64,000 nucleotides of DNA from an uncultured Lacinutrix sp. (GTDB lineage Bacteria; Bacteroidota; Bacteroidia; Flavobacteriales; Flavobacteriaceae): the NCBI RefSeq assembly GCF_947500325.1, contig NZ_CANMRQ010000019.1, positions 1 to 64,000 on the forward strand, given 5' to 3'. The position numbers and the translations under genes are program-made. The notes under the pieces were generated by a model that was not told the DNA's origin, searched no databases, and worked only from the letters and a program-made list of their open reading frames with translations. Shown piece after piece: positions 26,442 to 36,041 of this stretch. Numbering within the stretch: the first letter of the stretch is position 1; every line of letters starts with the position of its first letter.

Positions 26442-27035
26442 CTAAATGCCTTCAGCAATGGAGTTTAACGTTTCGTAAACAAGATGAGTTGGTAAGCCCA
26501 TAACATTAAAATAACTTCCTTCAAGTTTTGTAACAGCGATAAAACCAAACCATTCTTGTATGCCATATGCGCCAGCCTTATCTAAAGGAGAATAATTATT
26601 TATATAATACCAAATTTCATCAGTATTTAAATCTTTAAAAGTAACTTTGGTTACTGCGCTTACTGTTTTTTGATAGGTTTTAGTTCGTATACATACCGAA
26701 GTAATAACTTCATGGGTTTTACCGCTTAATGACTGAATCATATTAAAAGCATCTTGTTTATCTCTAGGTTTACCTAAACAAGTCTCTTCATGCCAAACTA
26801 TAGTGTCGCTTGTTACAAGAATGTCTTTTTCTGTTAATTCATTTAAAAAAGGCATTGATTTTAATTGTGCGAGATAATCTGTTATTTCAAAATGACGTAA
26901 AGCTGGTGGGTATTCTTCTTTAACTTCTTTTAAGCGTATTTCGAAATCTAAACCTAAATCTTTAAAAAATTGTTGGCGCCTTGGGGAACCAGAAGCAAGA
27001 ATAATATTAAAGTTTTTAAGTTTTTCGTTTAGCAT
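26442..27035 (-). CDS. maf: Maf-like nucleotide pyrophosphatase
   Basis: House-cleaning nucleoside-triphosphate pyrophosphatase of 197 residues. The N-terminal signature ILASGSPRRQQFF is complete, followed by VTSDTIVWHEETCLGKPRD (active-site Asp and Lys region) and the end GSYFNVMGLPTHLV. It is in a run with the UbiA-type gene (3 nt apart) and the KdsC-like gene. Confidence 0.95.
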   Translation of the reverse strand: MLNEKLKNFNIILASGSPRRQQFFKDLGLDFEIRLKEVKEEYPPALRHFEITDYLAQLKSMPFLNELTEKDILVTSDTIVWHEETCLGKPRDKQDAFNMIQSLSGKTHEVITSVCIRTKTYQKTVSAVTKVTFKDLNTDEIWYYINNYSPLDKAGAYGIQEWFGFIAVTKLEGSYFNVMGLPTHLVYETLNSIAEGI

Positions 27036-27038
27036 AAT

Positions 27039-27947
27039 CTATAGAATAAAATAATATAAAGCCATTGATAACATTCCTGTAAACATAACTATTTTAAGCA
27101 TTAAACTAATATGTTTAAACTCTTGTTTTTTCTCTGCAGTAAATAATTTTATAGCAATATAGATTAGTGGAGCAATAACAAATATTAAGAAATAAAGAAT
27201 AGCTAACATATGCATGTATACAAATGTGCCTACATAATAAGCAATTATTAAAATGGTAAAACAAGTTAAACCAAAAGCTATTTTTGCCGTTCGTGTTTTT
27301 CCAAAGATAATAGGTAAAGTTTGCATTCCTGCTTTATGATCGCCATCAACATCTTGAATATCTTTAACGATTTCGCGAATAAAATTAATTAGAAATGCTA
27401 AAATTGAAAAATCTGTTAGTATTTCAAACATACTTGATTGGTCTACTTGATTGGTAGTAGTAATTGCAGGAATTAATTCGAAAATACCAACAATTAAAAG
27501 ACTTAAAGCTACTGCTCCAGAGACTACAATATTTCCAACAACAGCTATTTGCTTTAGGTAAGAAGCATAAATATAAAGTAAACCAGAAATAGTAATAAAG
27601 ACAATAAAAAAAGGAGGTCTACCAACCGAGTTAGATAAATAAAACCCTAAACCAACTCCAATTACTGTAAATAAAATATAAAGTTTGTTTGCTATATCTT
27701 CGCTTATATGTTTGCCTACAATTACCTTAGTGGGTTTATTAACAGCATCCGTTTCTATATCATAAATATCATTTATTATATAACCACCAGCAGCAATAAA
27801 TAGGGTCGAGAACACTAAAATAGCAAAGCCTAGTCCGTTTAGTGTAATATCTATTGCAAATGCAGGAAATAAAGCATACTTAATTAGAAGTTGCACTCCG
27901 GCAATCATGATTAGGTTTTTCCAACGAATGAGGTTTAGTATATTCAA
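27039..27947 (-). CDS. UbiA-family prenyltransferase (geranylgeranylglycerol-phosphate synthase-like)
   Basis: Polytopic membrane enzyme of 302 residues. The two Asp-rich Mg-prenyl-diphosphate motifs are NDIYDIETDAVNKP and DIQDVDGDHKAGMQTLP. This subgroup is common in Bacteroidota next to maf and is usually named geranylgeranylglycerol-phosphate geranylgeranyltransferase; the actual acceptor in bacteria is not settled. Operon with maf. Confidence 0.9.
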   Translation of the reverse strand: MNILNLIRWKNLIMIAGVQLLIKYALFPAFAIDITLNGLGFAILVFSTLFIAAGGYIINDIYDIETDAVNKPTKVIVGKHISEDIANKLYILFTVIGVGLGFYLSNSVGRPPFFIVFITISGLLYIYASYLKQIAVVGNIVVSGAVALSLLIVGIFELIPAITTTNQVDQSSMFEILTDFSILAFLINFIREIVKDIQDVDGDHKAGMQTLPIIFGKTRTAKIAFGLTCFTILIIAYYVGTFVYMHMLAILYFLIFVIAPLIYIAIKLFTAEKKQEFKHISLMLKIVMFTGMLSMALYYFIL

Positions 27948-27951
27948 TGAT

Positions 27952-28275
27952 TTAAAATTTTAAGTTTGATAATGCGCCTTCAATTATAGCTTGTAAGACC
28001 AAAATAATTGGAATTAAAAGTAAAAAAGAAAAAATTATTACTGTTATGTTTTTCTTTCTATTTTCTGAACGTATTTTATCTTTAATATATTTTCTTTCTA
28101 TTTTAGATAAACTCTTATTGTTAAATTCTAATTTATATTTAGATAGGCTTTTATTGTTTAACTTATTTTTACTTTCAGAAAAAACTGCTCTAGGTTTCCT
28201 ATTAAAAACAGATGCTTTATTCCCTGCTCCAGTATAACTAAAACTTGTATTGTGTCTTCTTTTTGGTCTTTTCAT
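27952..28275 (-). CDS. Basic single-helix membrane protein, unknown
   Basis: A 107-residue protein with a very basic N-terminal 75 residues (MKRPKRRHNTS, a repeated NNKSLSK, KSLSKIERKYIKDKIRSENRKK) and one C-terminal membrane helix (VIIFSFLLLIPIILVLQAII). The SLSK/NNKSLSK duplication is a short internal repeat. Its position between KdsC-like and UbiA-type genes suggests cotranscription. Not recognised. Confidence 0.65.
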   Translation of the reverse strand: MKRPKRRHNTSFSYTGAGNKASVFNRKPRAVFSESKNKLNNKSLSKYKLEFNNKSLSKIERKYIKDKIRSENRKKNITVIIFSFLLLIPIILVLQAIIEGALSNLKF

Positions 28276-28320
28276 TGTAATTGAATTAATTACAAATAAG
28301 ACTAAAGGAATAGTGCTATG

Positions 28321-28851
28321 TTACAATGAAGCATCAAAAAAGCCATCCCAATCACCGCGCACTTTTAATACTTGTTCAATAACATCACGAACGCAACCTT
28401 TACCGCCATTTTTATGTGAAATATAATGAGATATAGCTTTTACTTCATGCACAGCATCTTGTGGGCAAGTAGCTAAACCAACGCGTTTCATAACTGGAAT
28501 ATCTGGAATATCATCTCCCATATATAATACATTTTCAGGAGTTACCTTTTTAGCTTTTGTATACTCTTTAAATTGTTCAATTTTATTATGGGCTCCCAAA
28601 AAAACATCTTCAACACCTAAATTTTTCAATCTATTGCGAACACCTTCATTTGTTCCACCAGAAATAATACACAAGTTATAGCCTTTATTTAAAGCTTGTT
28701 TCATGGCATAACCGTCTTTAACATTCATGGTTCTTAACATCTCCCCAGTCGAGGTAATAGTTAATGAACCGTCGGTTAAAACACCATCAACATCAAAAAT
28801 AAAAGTATTAATGTTGCTTAAGTATTCTTTATAGCTTTTATCGTCTGCCAT
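28321..28851 (-). CDS. HAD phosphatase, KdsC-like (KDO 8-phosphate phosphatase)
   Basis: A 176-residue C0-type HAD enzyme. Motif I is FDVDGVLTDGSL, motif II is CIISGGTNEG, motif III Lys is in the ENVLYMGDDIPDIPVM region with motif IV Asp pair. The length matches KdsC, which releases KDO for lipopolysaccharide. Related sugars cannot be excluded. Its start overlaps the upstream DUF2520 gene by 14 nt. Confidence 0.9.
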   Translation of the reverse strand: MADDKSYKEYLSNINTFIFDVDGVLTDGSLTITSTGEMLRTMNVKDGYAMKQALNKGYNLCIISGGTNEGVRNRLKNLGVEDVFLGAHNKIEQFKEYTKAKKVTPENVLYMGDDIPDIPVMKRVGLATCPQDAVHEVKAISHYISHKNGGKGCVRDVIEQVLKVRGDWDGFFDASL

Positions 28852-29599
28852 GAGTTTTTTGTATAGATTTTGTTAGTAAATCGTAAATAGCTTTATGGTG
28901 GTCACTTTCTAATTGCTTAATATGCCTGCGAATGGTTTTTTTATCATTACGCTTAGCTGGTCCAGTTTGAGCCATATAAGGAGAAAGTGTTTCTATTTTA
29001 TTAGCTGTTTCCTTAATTAAAGGTTTTAAAATGTCGAATTCTGCACCATTTGCTTCTGTAATTTCGTGAGCTATTCTGTATAATTGGTTTGTAAAATTAT
29101 TTACAAATACGGCTGCTAAGTGTAAGCCTTGCCTTTGATCACTATTTACTTTGTGACTTTTACAACCAATAGCTTTAGCTAAAGATTTTAATAACGGTAA
29201 ATCTTCTTTTTTTAACGCTTCAACACATAATGGTACTTCTGTAAAATCAACTTCTGCATCTTTAGAAAATGTTTGTAATGGATAAAATACACCACGTTTC
29301 TGTTTCATATCTACAGCATACAAACTAGTGCTTCCAGAAGTGTGTACTACTAATCGATTTTCAAACGGTAATTGCTTAGATAAATCTTCTATAGCATCAT
29401 CACTAACCGCTAAAATGTATATATCTGCTTCTACTAAACTGGATAAATCATCAGTAATGTCGACATCATTTTTATAGCTATCAATAGCTTTAATGTTACG
29501 ATTATACCATTGTTTTACATCAACGTCTTTAGCATTTTGAAATGCTTTATATAAATGAGAGGCAACATTTCCTGCGCCTAAAAGTACTACTGAAATCAT
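28838..29599 (-). CDS. Rossmann-like/DUF2520 oxidoreductase-like protein
   Basis: A 253-residue protein with an N-terminal NAD(P)-binding fold (VVLLGAGNVASHLYKAFQ) like ProC/PDH dehydrogenases and a C-terminal helical DUF2520 domain (GLHLAAVFVNNFTNQLYRIA, TGPAKRNDKKTIRRHI). The substrate is unknown. It is upstream of the KdsC-like gene in one operon. Confidence 0.9.
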   Translation of the reverse strand: MISVVLLGAGNVASHLYKAFQNAKDVDVKQWYNRNIKAIDSYKNDVDITDDLSSLVEADIYILAVSDDAIEDLSKQLPFENRLVVHTSGSTSLYAVDMKQKRGVFYPLQTFSKDAEVDFTEVPLCVEALKKEDLPLLKSLAKAIGCKSHKVNSDQRQGLHLAAVFVNNFTNQLYRIAHEITEANGAEFDILKPLIKETANKIETLSPYMAQTGPAKRNDKKTIRRHIKQLESDHHKAIYDLLTKSIQKTHGRR

Positions 29600-29616
29600 A
29601 GCGCTAAAGTAGTTAA

Positions 29617-30210
29617 TTACAGATAAATTTTTCTTTCAGAGATCGATAATTTATTGGACTTTTCTAATTTTTTCACACTTCTAATAACAGTTTCTACTCT
29701 AAGTCCTGTAAGTTCAGAAAGTTGTTGTCTAGTTAGTGTCACTTCATATAGTGATTTTTTATCTGTATTTGAAGCCGTTTTTAGGTAATTTAATAGTGTT
29801 AGAATACGATGCTCTGGTGGATAAATAGAAACCTCTTTTATTATTGTTGCTTTATAAACCATACGTTCACAAAGTAACTTAGTTATATTTAGATGAATCT
29901 CTGGATTCTCTTTTAAAAGGTCTAAAAAAATAGTTTTTGGAAGTATGTAAACTTCAGTGTTATCCATTGCAGCTGCAGAAGCAGGATATTTAGAATCGAC
30001 AAATAATGGCGGTTCTCCAAAAGACTTGCCATCTTCAAAGAAACCCTGTACAAACTCTTTACCGTCTTCAGTTATATTGTACATTTTTACTTTTCCCGTT
30101 TTTATTTGAAAGTAAAATTGAGGCGTATCTAATTCATTAAAAATAACTCGGTCTTTACTAAAAGATTTTAAAGTTGCTTTATAACGTAGTAAAATATCTG
30201 GAGCTATCAT
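29617..30210 (-). CDS. Crp/Fnr-family transcription regulator
   Basis: A 197-residue regulator: cyclic-nucleotide-like beta barrel (FYFQIKTGKVKMYNITEDGKEFVQGFFEDGKSFGEPPLF) and C-terminal winged helix (TRQQLSELTGLRVETVIRSVKKLE). No N-terminal Cys cluster for a 4Fe-4S group is seen, so it is not an Fnr-type oxygen sensor. Divergent from the small membrane protein and hemoglobin genes, with a perfect dyad in between. Confidence 0.93.
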   Translation of the reverse strand: MIAPDILLRYKATLKSFSKDRVIFNELDTPQFYFQIKTGKVKMYNITEDGKEFVQGFFEDGKSFGEPPLFVDSKYPASAAAMDNTEVYILPKTIFLDLLKENPEIHLNITKLLCERMVYKATIIKEVSIYPPEHRILTLLNYLKTASNTDKKSLYEVTLTRQQLSELTGLRVETVIRSVKKLEKSNKLSISERKIYL

Positions 30211-30214
30211 AGTA

Positions 30215-30232
30215 TTATGATTTCAATCATAA
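30215..30232. promoter_or_regulatory. Crp/Fnr-type operator in the divergent promoter region
   Basis: TTATGATT-TC-AATCATAA is a perfect dyad. It lies 5 bp upstream of the regulator's start codon and just downstream of a minus-strand TATCTTTG box (30238-30245), a place where binding would block its own transcription. The TGATT..AATCA core resembles Fnr-type sites. Confidence 0.65.
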
Positions 30233-30286
30233 AATAACAAAGATATGATATAGAAATTTGTAGTGTTAATTTAAACACCACACATT

Positions 30287-30568
30287 ATGAAATATTATAA
30301 TTATATGCTATCAGATTTTAAAGTAAACTTTATGATATATATACCACTAAGTATCATTCTTCAAAGTTGTATAGGTTCTATTGCTGCTATGTATATTTTG
30401 CAAACCAGTGCTGTAGATGCGTTTCCTTTTTTTCAATTAACACTATGTGTTATAGTCTCTATGGCTTATAATGCATCTGTTTTAGCGCAATTAGGTTATA
30501 AATTGGTGTTTAATATGTTAGTTTTGTCTATGTTAATTAATATATTATTGATTATCATTAATCTATAA
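30287..30568 (+). CDS. Small three-helix membrane protein
   Basis: A 93-residue protein with three hydrophobic segments (YIPLSIILQSCIGSIAAMYIL, FFQLTLCVIVSMAYNASVLA, LVFNMLVLSMLINILLIII). It is followed after 8 nt by the truncated hemoglobin gene and is divergent from the Crp/Fnr gene. This three-gene arrangement suggests a response to oxygen or nitric oxide. No named family recognised. Confidence 0.75.
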   Translation: MKYYNYMLSDFKVNFMIYIPLSIILQSCIGSIAAMYILQTSAVDAFPFFQLTLCVIVSMAYNASVLAQLGYKLVFNMLVLSMLINILLIIINL

Positions 30569-30576
30569 TAGTACAG

Positions 30577-30990
30577 ATGATAAAACAAAAAAAAGATATT
30601 GAGAATAGAGACAATGTATATAACCTTGTCTCTACTTTTTATAAAAAAGTGAGGCATGATGACGTTCTAGGACCTTTTTTTAATAATAAAATTAAAGATT
30701 GGGATGCGCATTTAGAGCACTTAACAACGTTTTGGGAAACTAGTTTGTTTATGACTAGAAGATTAGAGAAAAAATATAAAGGGAATCCTTTAGACGTTCA
30801 TGTTACTGTAGATAAAGAAAACAATAATAGTATTACAGAACTACACTTTGGCATTTGGTTAAATTATTGGTTACAAACCATTGATGAATTATTTCATGGC
30901 GAAGTTGCAGAAAATGCTAAACGACGCGCTCGAAAAATGGGAACTTTTATGTATTTAAAAATTTTTGAAGCTAGACAAAAAAGCGAATAG
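30577..30990 (+). CDS. Group 3 truncated hemoglobin
   Basis: A 137-residue globin of the TrHbP/group III type. It has VSTFYKKVRHDDVLGPFFNNKI at the start, the LTTFWETSLFMTRR region and the proximal-histidine area ELHFGIWLNYWLQTIDELFHGEVAENAK. These proteins bind O2 or NO. Coupled to the upstream membrane protein gene. Confidence 0.93.
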   Translation: MIKQKKDIENRDNVYNLVSTFYKKVRHDDVLGPFFNNKIKDWDAHLEHLTTFWETSLFMTRRLEKKYKGNPLDVHVTVDKENNNSITELHFGIWLNYWLQTIDELFHGEVAENAKRRARKMGTFMYLKIFEARQKSE

Positions 30991-31044
30991 AACTTTAACA
31001 ATTAATTACGCACGATACAGTTTAAAAAAACAAACAAAAAGGCT

Positions 31045-31052
31045 TATCTTTG
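31045..31052 (+). promoter_or_regulatory. -7 promoter element of the ResB-CcsA gene
   Basis: TATCTTTG, 25 nt before the ATG at 31078, fits TANNTTTG. The -33 region (TTTA) is only a weak match. Confidence 0.6.
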
Positions 31053-31077
31053 CACGAGCTAAAATAGCCTTGATATT

Positions 31078-34000
31078 ATGCAAAATAAACTCGCAAAATT
31101 TCTCTTCTCTACACGTTTAACCGCTTTTCTATTTTTTGCTTTCGCGCTAGCCATGGGTATTGGTACTTTTATGGATAGGCACATGGAAACATCTCCAACG
31201 CCTTATTCTCGATATTGGATATATAATACTATTTGGTTTGAAGCCATTATGGTATTTTTTGTTATCAATTTTGTTGGTAACATTTTTAGATTCAGATTGT
31301 ATAAAAAAGCAAAATGGGCAACATTAACATTACACTTAGCTTTTATTTTCATTCTATTCGGTGCCTTTATTACAAGGTATATTGGTTATGAAGGTAAAAT
31401 GCCAATTTTTGAAGGGGAAACAGAAAATACATTCCTTTCCGAAAAAACATATTTATCTGTTTTAGTTAATGGAGATTATAAAATTGGAGGTGTGCCGCAG
31501 CGTCTACGAATTGAAGAAACTGTTGATTTTTCTGAAAGACTAAATAATAAATTAAATATTAATTCTAAATATGGTGATACACCAATTAGCATCACATTAG
31601 ATAAATTTATTTCTAATGCAGAAGAAGATATTATTCCAGATGATACTGGTGAAGAATATCTTAAAATTGTAGAAGCTGGAGATGGAACACCACATAATCA
31701 TTATTTAAAAGTAGGAGAAATACAAAACATTCATAATGTATTAATTGCTTTAAATAAACCAACTGAAGGAGCCATAAATATTACTTATGCAGGAGATTCT
31801 TTAAATATTAAATCACCTTTTGAAGGTGAATTTTTAACAATGGCAACGATGGCACAAGGTAAGTTAGCGAAAGATAGCTTACAACCATTAATGTTAAGAT
31901 CTCGTTATGTTATTGGTAAAATGCAAATGGTTTTTCCTAAACCAGTTATAAAAGGGCATTTTGATGTAGTAAAAAAATCTAAACTACTTAAAAGTGATGA
32001 AGATGGTATTGTAGTTAATGTTACTGCAAATGGAGAAACAAAAAAAGTAAATTTATTAGGCGGAATTGGTACAAATAATAAATGGAAGCAAGTTAATGTT
32101 GGCGGTTTAGTTTTCGATTTAAAATTTGGTTCTAAAGTATTAGATCTACCTTTTAGTGTTAAGCTAAATGACTTTGTCGCAGATAAAAGACCAGGAACAA
32201 CAAATGTATATTCTGCTTTTTCTAGTGCCATTACGGTAAAAGATGAAGAGAAAGGTGATTTTGATTATAAAATATACATGAACCATGTATTAGATCATAG
32301 AGGCTATCGTTTCTTTCAATCTGGTTTCGATAATAATGAAAAACGGACCATTCTTTCTGTAAATCATGATCGATGGGGAACTTGGTTTACTTATTTAGGG
32401 TATTTTCTTTTATATTTTGGATTAATGGCCATTTTATTTGATAAGAATACACGTTTTGCCGATTTGAAAAAAGCTTTAGAGAAAGTGAAAAATAAAAAAA
32501 GCAAGCTAACAATGCTTTTGGTTTTATGTTTTTCTATATCGGCTTTTGCTCAAGTTGAAGAGCATAATGAGCACGATGGTCATGATCATAGTGAGCATAC
32601 CAAAACGCAAGAACAGCAAGTAAATATAAAAGAAGAGCAAGTATTTTCTTTTGCTGAAAATAAAATTCAAGTAGATTCTATTTTAAAAGCAAATGTTGTT
32701 CCTAAACATGAAGCTGAGAATTTTGGAAACTTAGTAATTCAAGATATTGGAGGAAGAATGATGCCTTTAAATACTTATGCTTCAGAGTTTCTAAGAAAGT
32801 TAAGTAAAAGTGATACATATGAAACCTTTACTGCAGATCAAGTATTTTTATCCATTCAAGAAAGTCCGTTATTATGGTATAATGTCCCTATTATTTATTT
32901 AAAACCTAAAAAGGGAGATTCTATACGTAAGATTATTGGCTTAGAAAAAACTGAAAAATATGCTACGCTAGCTCATTTTTTTACTAATAGAGGTGATTAT
33001 AAGTTAGAACCATATTTAGAGGAAGCATACAAAGCACAAATACCTAGTGGTTTTCAAAAAGAATTTAAAGAAACGGACTCTCGTGTAAACTTACTATATA
33101 ATACAATTCAAGGAAAATCTTTAAGAATTTTCCCTGTACCTAATGATGAAAATAATAAATGGATTTCTGATGATGAATTTAGAAAAGATGGATATAATGA
33201 TAAGATAGAAGATTCTATCTATGCAGGATTTATTAATGGTAGTTTTGATGTTTATTTATATAGGCTAAATGCAGCAAAACAAAACGGAGATTATACCGAA
33301 GCTAATAAACTTTTAGCAGCATTTAAGAAAAACCAAAAAGCTATAGGAAGCGAAGTCATGCTTAGTGATGACAAAATTAAAGCAGAAATTCGTTATAATA
33401 AATACGATATTTTTAAGAAGTTATATAGTTGGTATATGTATGCTGGCACATTGCTATTTATTGTTTTAATAGTTCAAATATTTAAGGATAAAAGCAAACT
33501 AATTAATACAATAGTAACAGTATTTAAAGGTGTTATAATTGGTTTATTTGTATTGCACACACTAGGTTTAATTGCACGATGGTATATTTCAGGACATGCA
33601 CCTTGGAGTGATGCTTATGAATCTATGATTTATGTAGCTTGGGCAACAATGTTGTTTGGATTATTAATGGGAGCAGCAAAAAAATCGCCTATAAAAAATA
33701 AAGTATTGCGTGCGATTTTAAGCATGTTTACATACACGTTTTATCGAAAAACATCAGATTTAACTATAGCAGCTGCGGCTTTTGTAACATCTATGATATT
33801 AATGATTGCGCATTGGAATTGGATGGATCCAGCTATTGCTAATTTGCAACCTGTTTTAGATAGCTATTGGTTAATGATTCACGTAGCAGTAATTGTAGCC
33901 AGTTATGGCCCATTTACTTTAGGAATGATATTAGGGGTTGTTGTATTATTATTAATGATCTTAACCAATGAAAAGAACAAAGAAAAAATGCTCTTAAATA

Positions 34001-34410
34001 TTAAGGAGTTAACTATAATTAATGAAATGGCATTAACTGTTGGTTTAGTCATGTTAACTATTGGTAACTTTCTTGGCGGTATGTGGGCAAATGAAAGCTG
34101 GGGACGCTACTGGGGTTGGGATCCAAAAGAAACTTGGGCATTAATTAGTATTATGGTTTATGCTTTTGTTATACACATGCGATTAGTACCAGGATTACGT
34201 GGTAGATGGTTTTTTAATTTAATGTCTATTGTAGCCTTTGCAAGTATTATGATGACTTACTTTGGAGTTAACTTTTATCTTGCTGGCTTACATTCTTATG
34301 CAAGTGGAGACCAAATTGTAAGTTTAAAATTTATAGGAATAGCAGTTGTAATTGTTGCTGTATTAGGCTTTTTTGCTTACCTGAAATATGCTAAATTTTA
34401 TAAAAAATAG
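31078..34410 (+). CDS. ccsA: Cytochrome c biogenesis fusion protein (ResB-CcsA)
   Basis: System II cytochrome c synthetase, 1110 residues, with both halves in one chain. The N-terminal ResB/CcsB part has helices at about 12-33, 56-72 and 79-98, then a large periplasmic domain and a helix near 440. A second hydrophobic segment followed by a His/Asp/Glu-rich stretch (HNEHDGHDHSEH, about 497-508) comes next. The C-terminal CcsA part has the haem-binding WWD motif GWDPKETWALI with flanking helices. It attaches haem to CXXCH apoproteins at the periplasmic face. Confidence 0.95.
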   Translation: MQNKLAKFLFSTRLTAFLFFAFALAMGIGTFMDRHMETSPTPYSRYWIYNTIWFEAIMVFFVINFVGNIFRFRLYKKAKWATLTLHLAFIFILFGAFITRYIGYEGKMPIFEGETENTFLSEKTYLSVLVNGDYKIGGVPQRLRIEETVDFSERLNNKLNINSKYGDTPISITLDKFISNAEEDIIPDDTGEEYLKIVEAGDGTPHNHYLKVGEIQNIHNVLIALNKPTEGAINITYAGDSLNIKSPFEGEFLTMATMAQGKLAKDSLQPLMLRSRYVIGKMQMVFPKPVIKGHFDVVKKSKLLKSDEDGIVVNVTANGETKKVNLLGGIGTNNKWKQVNVGGLVFDLKFGSKVLDLPFSVKLNDFVADKRPGTTNVYSAFSSAITVKDEEKGDFDYKIYMNHVLDHRGYRFFQSGFDNNEKRTILSVNHDRWGTWFTYLGYFLLYFGLMAILFDKNTRFADLKKALEKVKNKKSKLTMLLVLCFSISAFAQVEEHNEHDGHDHSEHTKTQEQQVNIKEEQVFSFAENKIQVDSILKANVVPKHEAENFGNLVIQDIGGRMMPLNTYASEFLRKLSKSDTYETFTADQVFLSIQESPLLWYNVPIIYLKPKKGDSIRKIIGLEKTEKYATLAHFFTNRGDYKLEPYLEEAYKAQIPSGFQKEFKETDSRVNLLYNTIQGKSLRIFPVPNDENNKWISDDEFRKDGYNDKIEDSIYAGFINGSFDVYLYRLNAAKQNGDYTEANKLLAAFKKNQKAIGSEVMLSDDKIKAEIRYNKYDIFKKLYSWYMYAGTLLFIVLIVQIFKDKSKLINTIVTVFKGVIIGLFVLHTLGLIARWYISGHAPWSDAYESMIYVAWATMLFGLLMGAAKKSPIKNKVLRAILSMFTYTFYRKTSDLTIAAAAFVTSMILMIAHWNWMDPAIANLQPVLDSYWLMIHVAVIVASYGPFTLGMILGVVVLLLMILTNEKNKEKMLLNIKELTIINEMALTVGLVMLTIGNFLGGMWANESWGRYWGWDPKETWALISIMVYAFVIHMRLVPGLRGRWFFNLMSIVAFASIMMTYFGVNFYLAGLHSYASGDQIVSLKFIGIAVVIVAVLGFFAYLKYAKFYKK

Positions 34411-34559
34411 TAAATAGGTTTATTTATTCTTTACATTATTTAATTGTTAGTTTCAAAATATTTAGCCATATTTGTTACTTATGATTGTTTAATATATGTT
34501 TTTCGTCCTGTCGAAACTTGTTCGACTATAGAGTGTTAGTCATTTTATTATGATTAACA

Positions 34560-35993
34560 ATGTCTTATCTATTAAACATAATTAAAATGCAATCAAATAC
34601 AATTTCCATAAAACAATTTTTTCAATATTTTAAAATAGCCTTATCAGGTAAAGAACAAGAATTTACTTCTGGTAGCATAAGACGAGCCGTTTTTATGCTT
34701 TCCATTCCTATGATTTTAGAGATGCTAATGGAGTCTATTTTTGCAATAGTAGATATTCTTTATGTATCACAAGTAAGTGTTAATGCAGTAGCAACAATAG
34801 GTTTAACTGAGTCTGTAATTACTTTAGTGTATGCTGTTGCTATTGGTTTAAGTATGGCTGCAACTGCTGTTGTAGCAAGACGAGTTGGTGAAAAAGACTT
34901 AAAAGGCGCATCGCAAGCCACTGTTCAAGTTTTGTTTCTAGGTGTTTTAATAGCTGTAATAATTAGTGTTATTGGTATACTATATCCTAAAGAAATTTTA
35001 AAAATAATGGGAGCAGAACCAGATCTTATAGCTGAAGGTTATGGCTATACTAAAATATTACTGGGAGGAAACATTACAATTATGTTACTCTTTTTAATTA
35101 ATGCAGTATTTAGAGGTGCAGGAAATGCATCTATAGCGATGTGGACGCTTATATTATCTAATGGTCTTAATATTATATTAGATCCAATGTTTATTTTTGG
35201 TTTTGGACCAATTCCAGCTTATGGTGTTGAAGGTGCAGCAATAGCAACTACTATTGGTCGTGGTACTGCTGTTGTCTTTCAGTTATTCGTTTTATTTTAC
35301 GGCTACAGTAAAATAAAGATAAAAGTTAAAGATTTAGTATTAAGAATTGGTGTAATGTTAAACCTTGTTAAGGTATCCCTAGGAGGAATAGGACAGTTTT
35401 TAATAGGTACATCTAGTTGGGTTTTTTTAATGCGAATTATGAGTGAATTTGGAAGCGAAGTTTTAGCAGGTTATACTATCGCTATTCGCGTAATGATGTT
35501 TACTATAATGCCAGCTTGGGGTATGAGTAATGCCGCAGCAACATTAGTGGGACAAAACTTAGGTGCTAAAAAACCAGATAGAGCAGAAGCTTCTGTATGG
35601 AAAACCGGAAAGTATAATGCTTGGTTTATGGGATTGGTATCTGTAATTTATTTAGTATTTGCACCTCAAATTGTAGGGCTGTTTAATAGTACTCCAAGTG
35701 TTGTTAAATACGGTAGTTTATGTTTACGTATTATAGCTGCAGGTTATATTTTCTATGGTTATGGTATGACCGTAATACAATCATTTAATGGAGCGGGAGA
35801 TACAAAAACACCAACATATATTAATTTTATTTGTTTTTGGATGTTCCAATTGCCATTTGCATATCTAGCTGCTATTACATTTGATTTTGGACCAGTTGGC
35901 GTTTTTTGGGCCATTACATTAGCAGAAGTATTAATAGCTATTATTGGTATTATTTGGTTTAAAAAAGGGAAATGGAAAACAGTTAATGTTTAA
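34560..35993 (+). CDS. MATE-family efflux transporter
   Basis: Twelve-helix multidrug/toxin extrusion transporter, 477 residues as given; the ATG at 34587 would give 468. It has MLSIPMILEMLMESIFAIVDILYVSQ in the first helix and the second-half counterparts (GQFLIGTSSWVFLMRIMSEFG, QSFNGAGDTKTPTYINF). Substrate unknown; such pumps use a Na+ or H+ gradient. No neighbour suggests a substrate. Confidence 0.93.
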   Translation: MSYLLNIIKMQSNTISIKQFFQYFKIALSGKEQEFTSGSIRRAVFMLSIPMILEMLMESIFAIVDILYVSQVSVNAVATIGLTESVITLVYAVAIGLSMAATAVVARRVGEKDLKGASQATVQVLFLGVLIAVIISVIGILYPKEILKIMGAEPDLIAEGYGYTKILLGGNITIMLLFLINAVFRGAGNASIAMWTLILSNGLNIILDPMFIFGFGPIPAYGVEGAAIATTIGRGTAVVFQLFVLFYGYSKIKIKVKDLVLRIGVMLNLVKVSLGGIGQFLIGTSSWVFLMRIMSEFGSEVLAGYTIAIRVMMFTIMPAWGMSNAAATLVGQNLGAKKPDRAEASVWKTGKYNAWFMGLVSVIYLVFAPQIVGLFNSTPSVVKYGSLCLRIIAAGYIFYGYGMTVIQSFNGAGDTKTPTYINFICFWMFQLPFAYLAAITFDFGPVGVFWAITLAEVLIAIIGIIWFKKGKWKTVNV

Positions 35994-36041
35994 ATTTTAA
36001 ATTACTTATTTTTCAAACTCTATATTTTCTATCTTTACAGT

